The notes beneath the pieces are model-generated. The model ran no database searches. It was given only the letters and a program-made list of their open reading frames with translations, and had not been told where the DNA came from. Below are positions 23,700-34,447 of a stretch of DNA of 64,000 nucleotides, in pieces. Numbering within the stretch: position 1 is the stretch's first letter; every line of letters begins with the position of its first letter. Position numbers and translations under genes: made by a program. Origin of the DNA: Sipunculus nudus. Its lineage: Eukaryota; Annelida; Sipuncula; Golfingiida; Sipunculidae. Where the stretch lies: assembly GCA_026874595.1 (NCBI GenBank), contig CM049314.1, forward strand, positions 15,432,729 through 15,496,728, given 5' to 3'.

Positions 23700-26500
23700 A
23701 GTATGGCACAGTGTCATAGGCAACGCCCTAAATAGGGCAAACATGGAGCATGTATGGACAATACTCAAGCCAAATATAACCAACAGAAGATATTTGTCCG
23801 TGAAACATACTTTGTATATTGATAAACCAGTGGACTTATTTAGCGGTGTAATATCCGTCACGTGGTATTGTAAATATTAACAAAACTTATGTACGTGCCT
23901 TCTAGAATAGTTTACTTGATACAACTGTTTCCCGAATTGCTGATATAAGAAGTAAATACTAGGTGGTAGTTAAGCAGCGCTTGTTGCTGTCCTTTCAACG
24001 TTAAGCAAAAGGATTACCTGGATGAATTGTGAAATTAACCATTTAAAAATGAGGTATGGCACGGTGTCATAGGCAACGCAGTTTTAAAGGAAATCGAGAA
24101 CAAAAGTGGATCCAATTCCTTTAATAAGTAAACACCCAACGAGAAAGTATATGAGCATGTATAAACCAAAGGAGTATCACGCGGAGCATAAATTACATTT
24201 GTATTACTGACATATGTCCCATGGATTCTTTTACAGGTGTATAAAAAAAATGTTGCTATTAGTCTGTACATATTAAAATGGAAAGACATTTGCATTAGTT
24301 AAACCCTCTTTATTGCTCATTAATAAATTATTGTTAATATATCATTTATTGTGATTATAATTCTATTCTGAACGACCGATCCCAACTATTGGTACTATGC
24401 GTACCCACAATATAGGACGACTCATATAGGCACTGAAATTCAAATCTAAATACACCAGCGGCGTAGGCATTTATGTAGTGTAGTCGGTTCAAATGTTTTG
24501 GATAAAAATTGGTTCAAGGCAAATAACATAACCATGGGTTTTTGTGTGATAAGTAAGTAATATTTTTTAAGCATGAACATGTGGAATGTAAAGTTTTATT
24601 TTAAAGATTGACAGCTGAGACAAATAGTCAATCTTGCAGTGACTAACTGGAAGAGGTTCGTTTTGAGTAGAAACGACCTCTGGCGGATTGGTGCGATGCG
24701 TCGGAAGAACTTTCGTTATCACGTGATTGGCACACAGAGACTCAGTGGGCTTAGGGGATTGGGTCTGTACTATATATTGCAATCTATACATTGTATTTGC
24801 CGCTGTTTTTCCGGCAAACTCGCCTTAAACCAAAAATTAACGAATTCCTAATCTCTGTTATATGTATATATATATATACTTCTCGTAGGGCCATGTGGCG
24901 TTAATGTTTTGAACTTCTAAAATTACGGTGTTTGCAGGTTGGACAAAATTGCTTGCTTTTGATGTGTTCCAAGATAATGTGAAAAATAGGTATTTTGGTT
25001 TAACATTTCCAACTTGATTTATCCATATAGATGTAACGAAATAAAACAATGCAATTTTTAGAACATTTTATTCAATAAACAATATAAACAAAACGAATAC
25101 AATAAATAATGCAAAACAGTGCTATCGTGATAACGTATATAGCTAAAATAGTGTATGACACCAGAGAGCACTCACACCCTGCAAACCTCCGCAAGTACTT
25201 GTTTTATATTTCCACATACTATACTCTACTTTTTCATACACACTACCATCACAACAAAACCATAATTTTTTGAATAGTCAGTTTGTAACACATAAATATT
25301 CTTATCATTTGCTAATTTGAGCCAGAATCGTTATTCACTTGTTATAGGATAACTCAGAGATTCAGACAGTTTGTTCATAATTAATCTTACGGCCATTATT
25401 GGTACACCCAAAAGAAATGGAATTTATTGACATGAAAACATCACAAAACATGATAAACGTAATTACAATGTTTTACAAGCAAATATGTTTACAATTAAAA
25501 GTATTAAGCTTATCTTTATTTGCGTCAAACTTTTTCCTATAAATCATCAAACTTTGTTTAATGGTAAAGTATGTACAAAAATGTCTCAAATAATTAAGAT
25601 AAATAAAATAAAATTAATCAAATTTATAATTAAAGACTCATTACTTTTTTCTAAGAAATTTGCTCCAAATTTGCTCCAAAATTTGCAAACAAATGAGTTG
25701 CCAACGTCAGTAAATCATTTGCAATGTTAATAAGCTCTAGGAGTGACAATCAAATGCATTAAACATTGTTAATACACATTTATGTTTTGTTATTTTAGTT
25801 CACATATCTTTGAATGTCTTTCACTATATGCTGCAAACTGTATAAAACAGTTCTTTCAAGAGCGTTTTTCTCAAAGCCATGCATGTATTGCCCACTTAAA
25901 AGGTTCCATCCAGTATTATGTGAAATAACAAAGTGAATAAAATAAGCTAATGCTGCATAAACGAAAACCAAGTACAATAATCACAATCATTTAACCCCCT
26001 TCATATTGACGTGTTCCGAAGAATGATATAAATTTCAAACGATGTGGGAGGGTAGGTTTATTTTCGAAAGTATATCGCACGAATGGCGTTACCTTTAAGT
26101 CCCCATGTGCGATATTTTGTTTACCCTAAATATCGAAAGGTCATACCCTTCAGGGTCGGATGAATTTACATGGAGTTAATAGCTACTTTATTTACTTATA
26201 TTGTCAGAATTATCATTTTTAAAGCAGAATTACTTTTCTTGTGTAGGCTACCCTGAAACAAGGAATCTGTGGGTCACGGTTCTCAGCTGAAATTGATTAT
26301 GAGACCATTTTTATAAAAAAAAAATTATATATTGAAATGCAAGAACAGTTATTTTTTGGGTATCATTATTTGAGAAATGTATATGTCACCCGATAAAAGT
26401 AACCCCTTTCTGGTGCCAAAGGGAAAAGGTTGCATGAAAAAGTGGGCATGAGATGATCAAAGTATGATAATACACATTTCATTTATTAACTGAAACAATA
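23700..26500. other. AT-rich stretch without recognised genes
   Basis: Two short related phrases, 'aagtatggcacagtgtcataggcaacgc' (23699) and 'gaggtatggcacggtgtcataggcaacgc' (24050), show a local direct repeat about 350 bp apart. The rest has many stop codons in all frames and I found no gene. Confidence 0.5.
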
Positions 26501-26519
26501 AATTTAATAATTTTTATTA

Positions 26520-26625
26520 TTTTTTCAACTTACAGACAAACAGAGATACAGACAGATGGACGGATGGATGACGGACGCTGGCCAAAACTATAGCTCAGTT
26601 GACTTACAGTCGGCTGAGCAAAATA
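26520..26625 (-). repeat. Short HINE-type 5' end fragment
   Basis: The sequence 'cagacagatggacggatgg' is the reversed CCGTCC leader. It is followed by 'actatagctcagttgacttac' and 'cggctgagcaaaa', the same end structure as at 23650-23695 and 28080-28131. Only the terminal part is recognisable. Confidence 0.65.
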
Positions 26626-26907
26626 TCAACATAAAATTCTTACCTGACAAAGATGACCTATATTTGTTTACCAGCAGGAGTGTAGGTTGAAATTGGATAT
26701 GTGTGAAGAATGTACATTTTTCTGGTTTGTTCTGTGTTAAGGGATAAGTATAAGGACATAGCTGACATAACATGTCATCAGCAAAATGAATCTAGTGATG
26801 ATATGAATGATTAAATTCGCTGATTATCATAATTCTTGACATGTCTATCAAAATCAAGAGTCCTGTCACAAGATACCAAACATCTGGCTAAAAAAGGACC
26901 AGATTTT

Positions 26908-26908
<1 letters not shown>

Positions 26909-26939
<31 letters not shown>
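26909..26939. repeat. (GT)n microsatellite
   Basis: About 15 GT repeats immediately precede a low-complexity segment of alternating 'cccgat' and 'ggaccaatc' phrases (26945-27130). Confidence 0.97.
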
Positions 26940-26941
<2 letters not shown>

Positions 26942-27169
26942 GGCCCGATCAATATTTGGGCTGAACCACATCCCGATTGGGTTTTAGGCCGGACTGAATC
27001 CCGACTGGGATATGGTCTGGACCAATCGCCAGTTGGTATGGGCCAATCATGAATCGGACCAGACCAAATCTCAAAATCGGGATTCTGACCAGTCCAAACC
27101 CTGTCCAGGATCTGGTCTGGCACAAAATCAGATTCAGACTGTGATTTGACATAAAACTGAAAAACGCCT

Positions 27170-27620
27170 TCTATCCTGTGACCTTGACCTCCTGACCCAA
27201 AATTAAAAAGGGTTCTGACGTTATTGGTGGGCCATATATAAATCAAGTTTGAAACCAATATGTTAATCCAAAATGGAGTTTTCATACAGAAACAAATATA
27301 TGGACAGATGGCCACTGTGGCCATGACTTTTGACCTTGTGACCCAAAAATCAATCAAGTGCATCTCCTATCTGCGGGTCAGCTATATGTAATAGATGGAA
27401 GGTTTAAAAAGTTTGGCTTAAAATGCATCCAAAAGCTTTCTAAGTAAGTGGGTCTGTGACCTTAACCTTTGGCCTCATGACCCAAATTCAAGTTTCTGCT
27501 TTAGAGGTGGGCAATATATAATTCAAGTTTGAAATCTATATGTCAATCCAACCTGGAGTAATCATCAGAAAACAAACATACAGAAAAACGTACAGACGGA
27601 CAAGGCAATTACTGTAGGGC
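27170..27620. repeat. Dispersed repeat with TGACCTTGACCT motifs, ~280-bp period
   Basis: The phrase 'atatataaatcaagtttgaaacc' (27232) recurs as 'atatataattcaagtttgaaatc' (27513), each preceded by a 'gtgaccttgacc'-like and 'tgacccaaa' segment (27178, 27331, 27456). Two diverged units are visible. Such TGACCTTGACC-bearing repeats are familiar from molluscan genomic sequence. TCAAGGTCA on the minus strand also matches a nuclear-receptor half site. Confidence 0.55.
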
Positions 27621-28131
27621 ATCCACTTTTCAAGGTTTCAGGACACTAGATGAAACCACAGTTGCAAATCTGATAGTATCAATATAATTTGTCAGTCTCA
27701 AAATAAAATAAACAAATTCGTAAAAGAATAGAAGAATACAGGTGGCGCCACCAGTCTTCAGGAACTGAAGAAACCAGTCATAATCAATAAACACATCAGG
27801 TTTCGGAACACTAGACGAAACAGAGTTTTCGGGAACGGATAACCCCAGTCATGGTCAACATTAAAGGCAAGATTCAGGGTAATCCATGCAATAATTATCA
27901 AGATACTGGAGGTTTTGTATCAAATTTTTAATTATCCTTGAGGGTACTTACAAGCCAATTAGCTCAAAGAATATAGGTCACAGTGGCCTAATTTCAGGTT
28001 TCCTAGGCGATGTTTTATTGACCTCCCTGGTTATTTAGACTCAGGTTTCAAGGTTCAATGGTGTCAAAACATGCTAGTCTAACAGACAAACAGACAGACG
28101 GACGACGGACGCACAGTCAGCTGAGCTTAAA
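27620..28131 (-). repeat. HINE-type element fragment, minus-strand copy
   Basis: One core palindrome GGTGGCGCCACC lies at 27741-27752. The 'gaggttttgtatcaaa...' and 'gaatataggtcacagtggcctaatttcagg' phrases of the core unit follow. The right end is the reversed CCGTCCGTC leader (28081-28110) and 'cagtcagctgagcttaaaa' (28113-28131). It ends about 200 bp downstream of the GPCR stop codon. Confidence 0.7.
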
Positions 28132-28340
28132 AGGTTACAACTGATAAATACATATTGTTGAATCATTCCTCAGTTAAACTTGAACATGAAAGGCAAAACA
28201 CAATAGAGATCAATCTTTGGCAATTAAAGAATAACCAATGAATGATTTAAACATCAGTTTGGCTATCTGGGGTACTTACAGAGGATTTTTTTTTACAGCT
28301 GACAATTTTATATTTGAAAGGAATACTCTGTACATGCTTC

Positions 28341-30377
28341 CTATCCCCGGGACAAACATGAGCAACATCTTCTGAATATGCGCTTGACCTCACTCTTAAA
28401 CAGCGGCTGAGTGATGTAATAGATAACCGGGTTGGTGACATTTTGGACGAAGATCAGAAACCGAAGGTTATGGGCGGAGAATAATCCAAGGTTGTCACCG
28501 AGTACTGTTGGAGCAAAGCAGATTAAAAATACTATTGTAGATACCAAAAGTGTGAATCCCGCTCTTCTTGCTCTATCAGCATTCTTTCTGAGTTTGCTTT
28601 GCTGAACAACTCTCAAGCTCCTACTTGATCTCTCAGCACTGACTCTCCCTGCCTGATCTACAGTCACTGGTCCACTCCCAGCGATCACGCTGTTACCTGA
28701 CCTCTCAGCACTGACTCTCCCTGCCTGCTCTACAGTCACTGGTCCACTCCCAGCGATCACGCTGTTACCTGACCTCTCAGCACTGACTCTCCCTGCCTGC
28801 TCTACAGTCACTGGTCCACTCCCAGCGATCACGCTGTTACCTGACCTCTCAGCACTGACTCTCCCTGCCTGATCTACAGTCACTGGTCCACTCCCAGCGA
28901 CCAAGCTGTTACCTGACCTCTCAGCACTGACTCTCCCTGCCTGATCTACAGTCACTGGTCCACTCCCAGCGATCACGCTGTTACCTGACCTCTCAGTACT
29001 GACTCTCCCTGCCTGATCTACAGTCAATGGTCCACTCCCAGCGATCACGCTGTTACCTGACCTCTCAGCACTGACTCTCCCTGCCTGATCTACAGTCACT
29101 AGTGCACTCCCAACAACCACGCTGTTACCTGACCTCTCGGCACCGCCCTTCCCTGCGTGGTCTACTGTCACTGGTCCACTCCCAGCGATCACGTTGTTAC
29201 CTGACCTCTGAGTACTGACTCTCCCTGCGTGATCTACTGTCACTGGTCCACATTCAGCGATCACGTTGTTACTTGACCTCTCAGCACTGACTCTCCCTGC
29301 CTGATCTTCAGTCACTAGTCCACTCCCAACGACCACGCTGTTACCTGGCCTCTCAGCACCGCCCTTCCCTAAGTGGTCTACTGTCACTGGTCCACTCCCA
29401 GCGATCACGTTGTTACCTGACCTCTCAGTACTGACTCTCCCTGCGTGGTCTACTGTCACTGGTCCACTCCCAACGACCACGCTGTTACCTGACCTCTCAG
29501 CACCGCCCTTCCCTGCGTGGTCTACAGTCACTGGTCCACTCCCAGGGATCACGCTGTTACCTGGCCTCTCAGCACTGACTCTCCCTGCCTGATCTACAGT
29601 CACTGGTCCACTCCCAGCGATCACGCTGTTACCTGACCTCTTAGCACTGACTCTTCTTGCGTTCTCTACTGTCACAGGTCCACTCCCGGCGATCACGACT
29701 TTTCTGTTTTCAAAGTTTGCAGGAGAAACAGTTGAACAGTTGGTTAAAGCGGGTTGAGCGCCAGCAGAAGTGTCGTTCTGTGGAGTCACAGCCGTCTGGC
29801 GACATGGGCCGATACGCAGGTACACAGTAATGTAGCATCCTGAGGTCACTGCGAAGGCAAGAAAATACTGAAGCAGGTTATACACACATCCGCCATAAGC
29901 TGCCTCTGTGTATCCGAAACGTCCGAATGTACGGATAGTGAAAGGCAGAAGAGAAAAGATGAAACTCCCCACGCAGAAACAACGGGCGACCACCATAGAA
30001 AAATGCCGCGGCACTCTCTGTATGACCGCTAGCATGCGGTACACGGCAATCAGGATGAAAAAATTGGCGTTGTTGCAAAACACATAACCATACAAAGAGT
30101 AGTGTATCACTTTTACATACTCTGGAGTGACACTAGTAAAAAGCAGCGGTAACGTCGGTGTACAGAGCGTGCACATTACCAGGTCGTTCACGGCCAGAAC
30201 GAGCGTAAACAGCTGATACGGCACCCTTATTCCCACCCGGCGGTAAGCGTAGATCACCATAGCGTTTCCAGAAATTCCAAACAAAGCCAGGAGCATGATT
30301 ACCGTGTATATCAACCAAACCCTCGTATTATCGCTCGTCATAACGTTGTATTCATACACAGTGACGCATATGGCCAT
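28341..30377 (-). CDS. Class A (rhodopsin-like) GPCR with a 15-copy minisatellite in intracellular loop 3
   Basis: A 678-residue seven-helix receptor encoded without introns. The start is ATG at 30377-30375 and the stop is TAG at 28343-28341. TM1 (about 21-45) has GN at 37-38. TM2 (55-80) has LAVND (61-65). TM3 (95-118) ends in VYR (112-114) in place of DRY. TM4 and TM5 fall at about 128-148 and 166-188. TM6 (606-628) has CFAP (620-623). TM7 (639-657) has NPVIY (649-653). A basic helix 8 ends in a Cys-rich tail suited to palmitoylation. The Cys normally at the top of TM3 is absent. Residues 228-587 are fifteen 24-residue repeats of the type V-I-A-G-S-G-P-V-T-V, hydrophilic and Ser/Arg-rich. 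The ligand cannot be told. The gene looks intact. Confidence 0.88.
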   Translation of the reverse strand: MAICVTVYEYNVMTSDNTRVWLIYTVIMLLALFGISGNAMVIYAYRRVGIRVPYQLFTLVLAVNDLVMCTLCTPTLPLLFTSVTPEYVKVIHYSLYGYVFCNNANFFILIAVYRMLAVIQRVPRHFSMVVARCFCVGSFIFSLLPFTIRTFGRFGYTEAAYGGCVYNLLQYFLAFAVTSGCYITVYLRIGPCRQTAVTPQNDTSAGAQPALTNCSTVSPANFENRKVVIAGSGPVTVENARRVSAKRSGNSVIAGSGPVTVDQAGRVSAERPGNSVIPGSGPVTVDHAGKGGAERSGNSVVVGSGPVTVDHAGRVSTERSGNNVIAGSGPVTVDHLGKGGAERPGNSVVVGSGLVTEDQAGRVSAERSSNNVIAECGPVTVDHAGRVSTQRSGNNVIAGSGPVTVDHAGKGGAERSGNSVVVGSALVTVDQAGRVSAERSGNSVIAGSGPLTVDQAGRVSTERSGNSVIAGSGPVTVDQAGRVSAERSGNSLVAGSGPVTVDQAGRVSAERSGNSVIAGSGPVTVEQAGRVSAERSGNSVIAGSGPVTVEQAGRVSAERSGNSVIAGSGPVTVDQAGRVSAERSSRSLRVVQQSKLRKNADRARRAGFTLLVSTIVFLICFAPTVLGDNLGLFSAHNLRFLIFVQNVTNPVIYYITQPLFKSEVKRIFRRCCSCLSRG
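28617..29696 (-). repeat. Coding minisatellite: 72-bp unit, 15 copies
   Basis: The unit is exactly 72 bp and keeps the reading frame in all 15 copies (1080 bp). The copies nearest TM6 are almost identical. Those nearest TM5 are more diverged and include three two-copy blocks in which a 'HAGKGG' or 'HLGKGG' unit is followed by a 'VVVGS' unit (copies 3-4, 5-6 and 8-9). This pattern indicates repeated unequal exchange or slippage of one and two units at a time. The long open frame on the opposite strand (29410-29592) is a by-product of the period being divisible by three. Confidence 0.97.
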
Positions 30378-31854
30378 TCTTGCTGTGATATTTGATTTTC
30401 CTGCTCAGAAACAGATGGTGAAGAAGTTGCAAAAATGTACCTCGCAAAAAGTGCAGTTCTAAGTGTTTTGTAGTGTCTTTAGAGCCTTAGCATGCGATTC
30501 AGAGGAAACATGATATGGTTATGTAGACATCTGTGTGTAAACTAAACAGTGAAACATAGGTACACAGGTTCAACCAGGAAGATAACCACTTGGTTGAAAC
30601 GCAGTTGGGTTAATATGAACTTCGTGACTGGCTCTTTTTATCTGGTTCTGTTCGGTTGATAAGCAATTGGTTCATAGGCAGTTTTATTGGCTCAGATGCT
30701 AAGGTGGCGGCGGTTTTACTTAAAAAGCATGGTCCATACGCCGTCCCTCAGAGACGACGAAGAGTGTGATTAGGTTCACAGCGAGGATGTGACAAGCGTT
30801 TGTTTAATTGTTTACACCGGTTGTTATTTTTTTTTCTGGTTACTCTTGGTTCAATTAACCGGTACCTTCTCAGATGAAATGTAATACTACTTGAACTAAA
30901 ATATTAAACATATGTCCACTACTTCAGCAGGTTGATAAACATCTTCCGTTAGGTTCATAAAAGACTACGCACTGAATCTGCGGTGGCATTAACCGATTCT
31001 ACTGCCTCACTGGTACAGTAAATTGACAGACGCCTGCGCAGAAACACTTGATTGGATTAATGGCCAACATGAAACCCATCGTATACCATGTACTCGATCC
31101 GGCGTCTCTCATTACCCTTGTCGAAGTCTGAAAAAAATGTGAACTTTGTCAACATTGTCATAGAGATTTAGGGAATATGCATAAAATAAGTGATTAAACA
31201 TGTTTAACTTAACAAACAGTTAATCAGTTAGGTTGCCTTTCCATACATGCTGGCCCCCTCCCGGGTTAAATCAAGCTAAAGTGTATTATCATAATTCTTT
31301 TCCATAATTGAGTTACCCTCGCACCGGTTCTGCGCAAAATTTCTAGCAGTGTTGAATCTTGGAGGGGGCCCACGCGGGCTGGCATGCGTTATATCAGTTG
31401 AAGATGCAGTACATCAACTATTTTCGTTCTCCGGGTATCGTATTCAGCTCCATCTGTATTAAGTATCGCATTTTGAATGAAACTGGTCTTCAAATGCGAA
31501 AAAAAATGCTGGGGTTAATATGCTGGCATCTATAATATATAGGCCATTTGTTGATTTACGATGCTTGGAATTGTCATACTACGGACCACCGAAATATTAC
31601 CACTGGAGGTTCTTTCCCTTAACGCCATAGAATACTTATAAATATAAGTAACTGGAAAAATGTAGACGAAGACCATGTGTATACCTCCGTCAGGCCGGCG
31701 CTTAAAAGGAAATATGCTGGTCAACGGGAGTGTGTATCATGATTTACCAAATAGGTAAAGATATTGATAGCCATAAATCAAAATGGTCTAGAATACACAT
31801 ACGGTCTTTCAAGGTTATAAATGCATGTGATATATATATAAACACGGGGAAACG
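30378..31854. other. Region upstream of the GPCR, no other gene seen
   Basis: This stretch would hold the promoter and 5' UTR of the receptor gene. I see no convincing TATA box or start-site motif close to 30377. It contains several 'ggttca/ggttga' phrases (about 30560-30680) without a clear period. No coding frame with recognisable features is present. Confidence 0.4.
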
Positions 31855-32135
31855 CGTAGTTGTCATACCTTCGAAGCAGTATAATGTATACCTACCCATT
31901 AATTTTAAGATATATGCCGCCCTAACCCCAGCGTTACTGCGTCAACTGGTCTGTTTCTTTTATTTCCTTTTCCACCGCATTACGGTTCTCAAGATTCGAC
32001 TTCAGATTATCAAACTTTGACGGGATCTACGCGCCCTTTGAGCAGCTTATATATATGAAGCCGATCCCTTCGTGACAGATCTGTGCCTGTAACTCATGTT
32101 AATTGGACGGTCTTGTGACGGACATTCTCCTCTCA
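31855..32135 (+). repeat. Dispersed repeat, copy 1 (partner at 62330-62620)
   Basis: 'gaagcagtataatgtatacc' and 'ttttatttccttttccaccgcat' match 62350-62460 in the same orientation. The following part, 'gccgatcccttcgtgacagatc' to 'ggacggtcttgtgacggacattc' (32060-32126), matches 62540-62620 on the opposite strand. No open frame or terminal repeats were found. Confidence 0.65.
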
Positions 32136-34000
32136 GAATATAAATTTATGCTTATCTGAATGGAAATCTGTTACAACCTTATTGAGAAAGGATAGAACTT
32201 GTGGTCTATGATTTCCTCGTGTTTCAGATGCAAACGGTGGAATTATTGAATAGACATACCTTATTTAAGAATGATGTTAATCTTTAATCAATAACTTTAA
32301 TTATAAATAACACTTATAAAACACAGTTGATGTGCCAGTGTACTAATTATGTAGAGCTTTCCCATTTTCTTTTAAATCGATCATAAACGATTAATTATGC
32401 ACATGCATATATTTTTTATAGGCCAATAAAAAATCGAATCCTGTCAGAGATATAGGAAAGGTAGAACAACAGTTAGCGAACAGCATTAAAACTTATTTGT
32501 GTTTTATGAACCCGGCAGTTATTTTGTCTTTTCACTGTAATGTACAAATACTGCATTTATTCGGTCAACGTTTCAAATACAATTATATACACCATAAAGC
32601 ACGGTAATATGGAAGACACAAAATTACCGATAAGGAAGAGGTCATGTGTCGTTTTAATCTTCTTTTAATCGTCGAACATGATTTTATAACCAGTTTCTTG
32701 TACAAACAAATATGTTAAATATGAAGCTGGTCATTATAACGTTTTGATTTTGTACTCGAATAAACAGAATTCAACTAAAAGAAGTAAAATTCCATGATAA
32801 GAAAAGATTCAAACTTCTTTACAAATAACAGGCAAACGCCTTGAGTTTCCCACACGTAGACAAAGTAAATGCTCAGAGTTCCATAAAATTCTAATTCGGT
32901 GATATGACTATATTGCCAGAGTCCAGAGGCATATCTTACTTATAAAGAAAATTAACGACAGATTCTGGCTCCCAAACAGAAATATGCAATTGACCTCACC
33001 ACCAGAGCCCTAATGCCCCGCCCTTTTAAAACCTATTATTATAATGAGCCCCCAAAACGCACCTACACAGGTCTTTCATGCCCAAGGTAGCGAAAGCTGT
33101 TAACAACATAATAATGACGTCACAAAGGATGATGGCGTGTCACTTCAACTCGTTTCGCTGTTCCCCATTGTTGAATAAATCACAGTCATTGTAAACTGTC
33201 TTGCAATATTTTAGATTATTTGTCTGATACGAATTACGTACCAGGTAAGATATTATTATTCACACGGTAGTTGGAGGAATGGTTCCTGTAACGAATGGCC
33301 TAGAACTTTTTTATACTGTCTCCTTGTTTAAAAAGTATCTGGAAACGTGCCGACATGAGTACTGGTACAGACTACACGTGTTCTAACCCTCTATAAAGTT
33401 TAATTAAAATCCGTTCATACATGATATATTTGTGTATGTCTACGAGTCATTCCCCCCCCCCCCCCCCACTCTGGAACAAAAATTGACGTCACTGGTTCTA
33501 TCTCTCCTCGATTACTGTATATCAGTCCTAGCGGGGGTCGTTGGCAGACAAATCTAACGGCCGCAGGTGGTTCAGAATAAAGATGTGCGCCTCGTTCCTA
33601 CAGTTGTGTTAACACTTGGCCACGATTACGCCGACCGATAAGATGCAAACAAAAGAACGAATAAAATCTTCATGGTCATGGAACTTTATCTTTTACGGTT
33701 TCATTCGCTTAAATACGATTCAATACGTTTTGTTAGGATCCTAGGCAAAATCAATCATGATTATATAACCGATGTCTTACCATTCTATAAAGATTTGTTA
33801 CCATTCTATGACGATCCGTATTTCTTATATCCCGTCTTATCGTGAATGATTTAAAAACTTTATTTTTTTTAGTTCAACTTTAATTCATTGGATGCTTCAC
33901 TATTTTTATATGCCAAATATGATCGATGTCACTGTAAAATACGTTTCTACAGAAATGAGCCTGGCCATCTTTTTCTGAGGCAAAAGGTAGTAAGTGCTGT
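32136..34000. other. AT-rich stretch without recognised genes; poly-C at 33452-33467
   Basis: Only short frames, none recognisable. A 16-base C run is followed by 'actctggaac'. Part of it, 'aaaaatcgaatcctg' and neighbours, has no partner that I can see in the window. This is the left flank of element 2, whose target duplicate CTGT is at 33997-34000. Confidence 0.5.
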
Positions 34001-34435
34001 TGTAGTATTTTCTTAAAATACTGTAATTTGGGAATGTAAATATATTGGGTCTTACCACTTAGGGAAAATTGAAAGAACCACAACAAGTTTGAATTGGTTA
34101 TATATACAGAGCCTACACTCACACATTATCAAGACTGCATTATGGTGACTGCTAAGTTATCTAAGATAATAGTACACATACCTAGGACTGCACTGGTCGA
34201 GCGAAGATGGTGTGCACTGCACGAACCGACTCATCTTGATGCTCAGGTCCAAAGAGGCCGAATCAGTCAGTGATGCCTAGTTTTATGCTATCTGTGGGAG
34301 GCAGGGTAAAGTACCCACTGCCTTGTGATTGGTCAGGGCATAACTGGTGACTGTCAGTCATCAGCATGCCCCGCCCTGGTCAACAGGAGGTCAATAAGAG
34401 CAAAGGTTAAGCATCATGTAGAGTAGGATGCTACA
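34001..34435 (-). repeat. 3' LTR of element 2 (435 bp)
   Basis: The minus-strand sense sequence starts TGTAGCATCC and ends AAATACTACA. A TATA-like 'agcataaaacta' lies near 34278. A splice-donor-like 'ctag|gtatgt' lies near 34177. It matches the other LTR at 429 of 435 positions. Confidence 0.95.
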
Positions 34436-34447
34436 TCCTTCCCTCCT
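34436..34447 (-). other. Polypurine tract of element 2
   Basis: On the minus strand AGGAGGGAAGGA directly precedes the 3' LTR. Element 3 has the related GCGGGGAAGGA at its corresponding place. Confidence 0.85.

Noticed and set aside
29410-29592. 60-codon open frame on the plus strand inside the GPCR gene
   Set aside because: It is the antisense shadow of the 72-bp minisatellite. A period divisible by three keeps any stop-free frame open.
28617-29696. CRISPR-like regular repeats
   Set aside because: The units are head-to-tail with no spacers, lie in frame within a receptor gene, and the sequence is eukaryotic.
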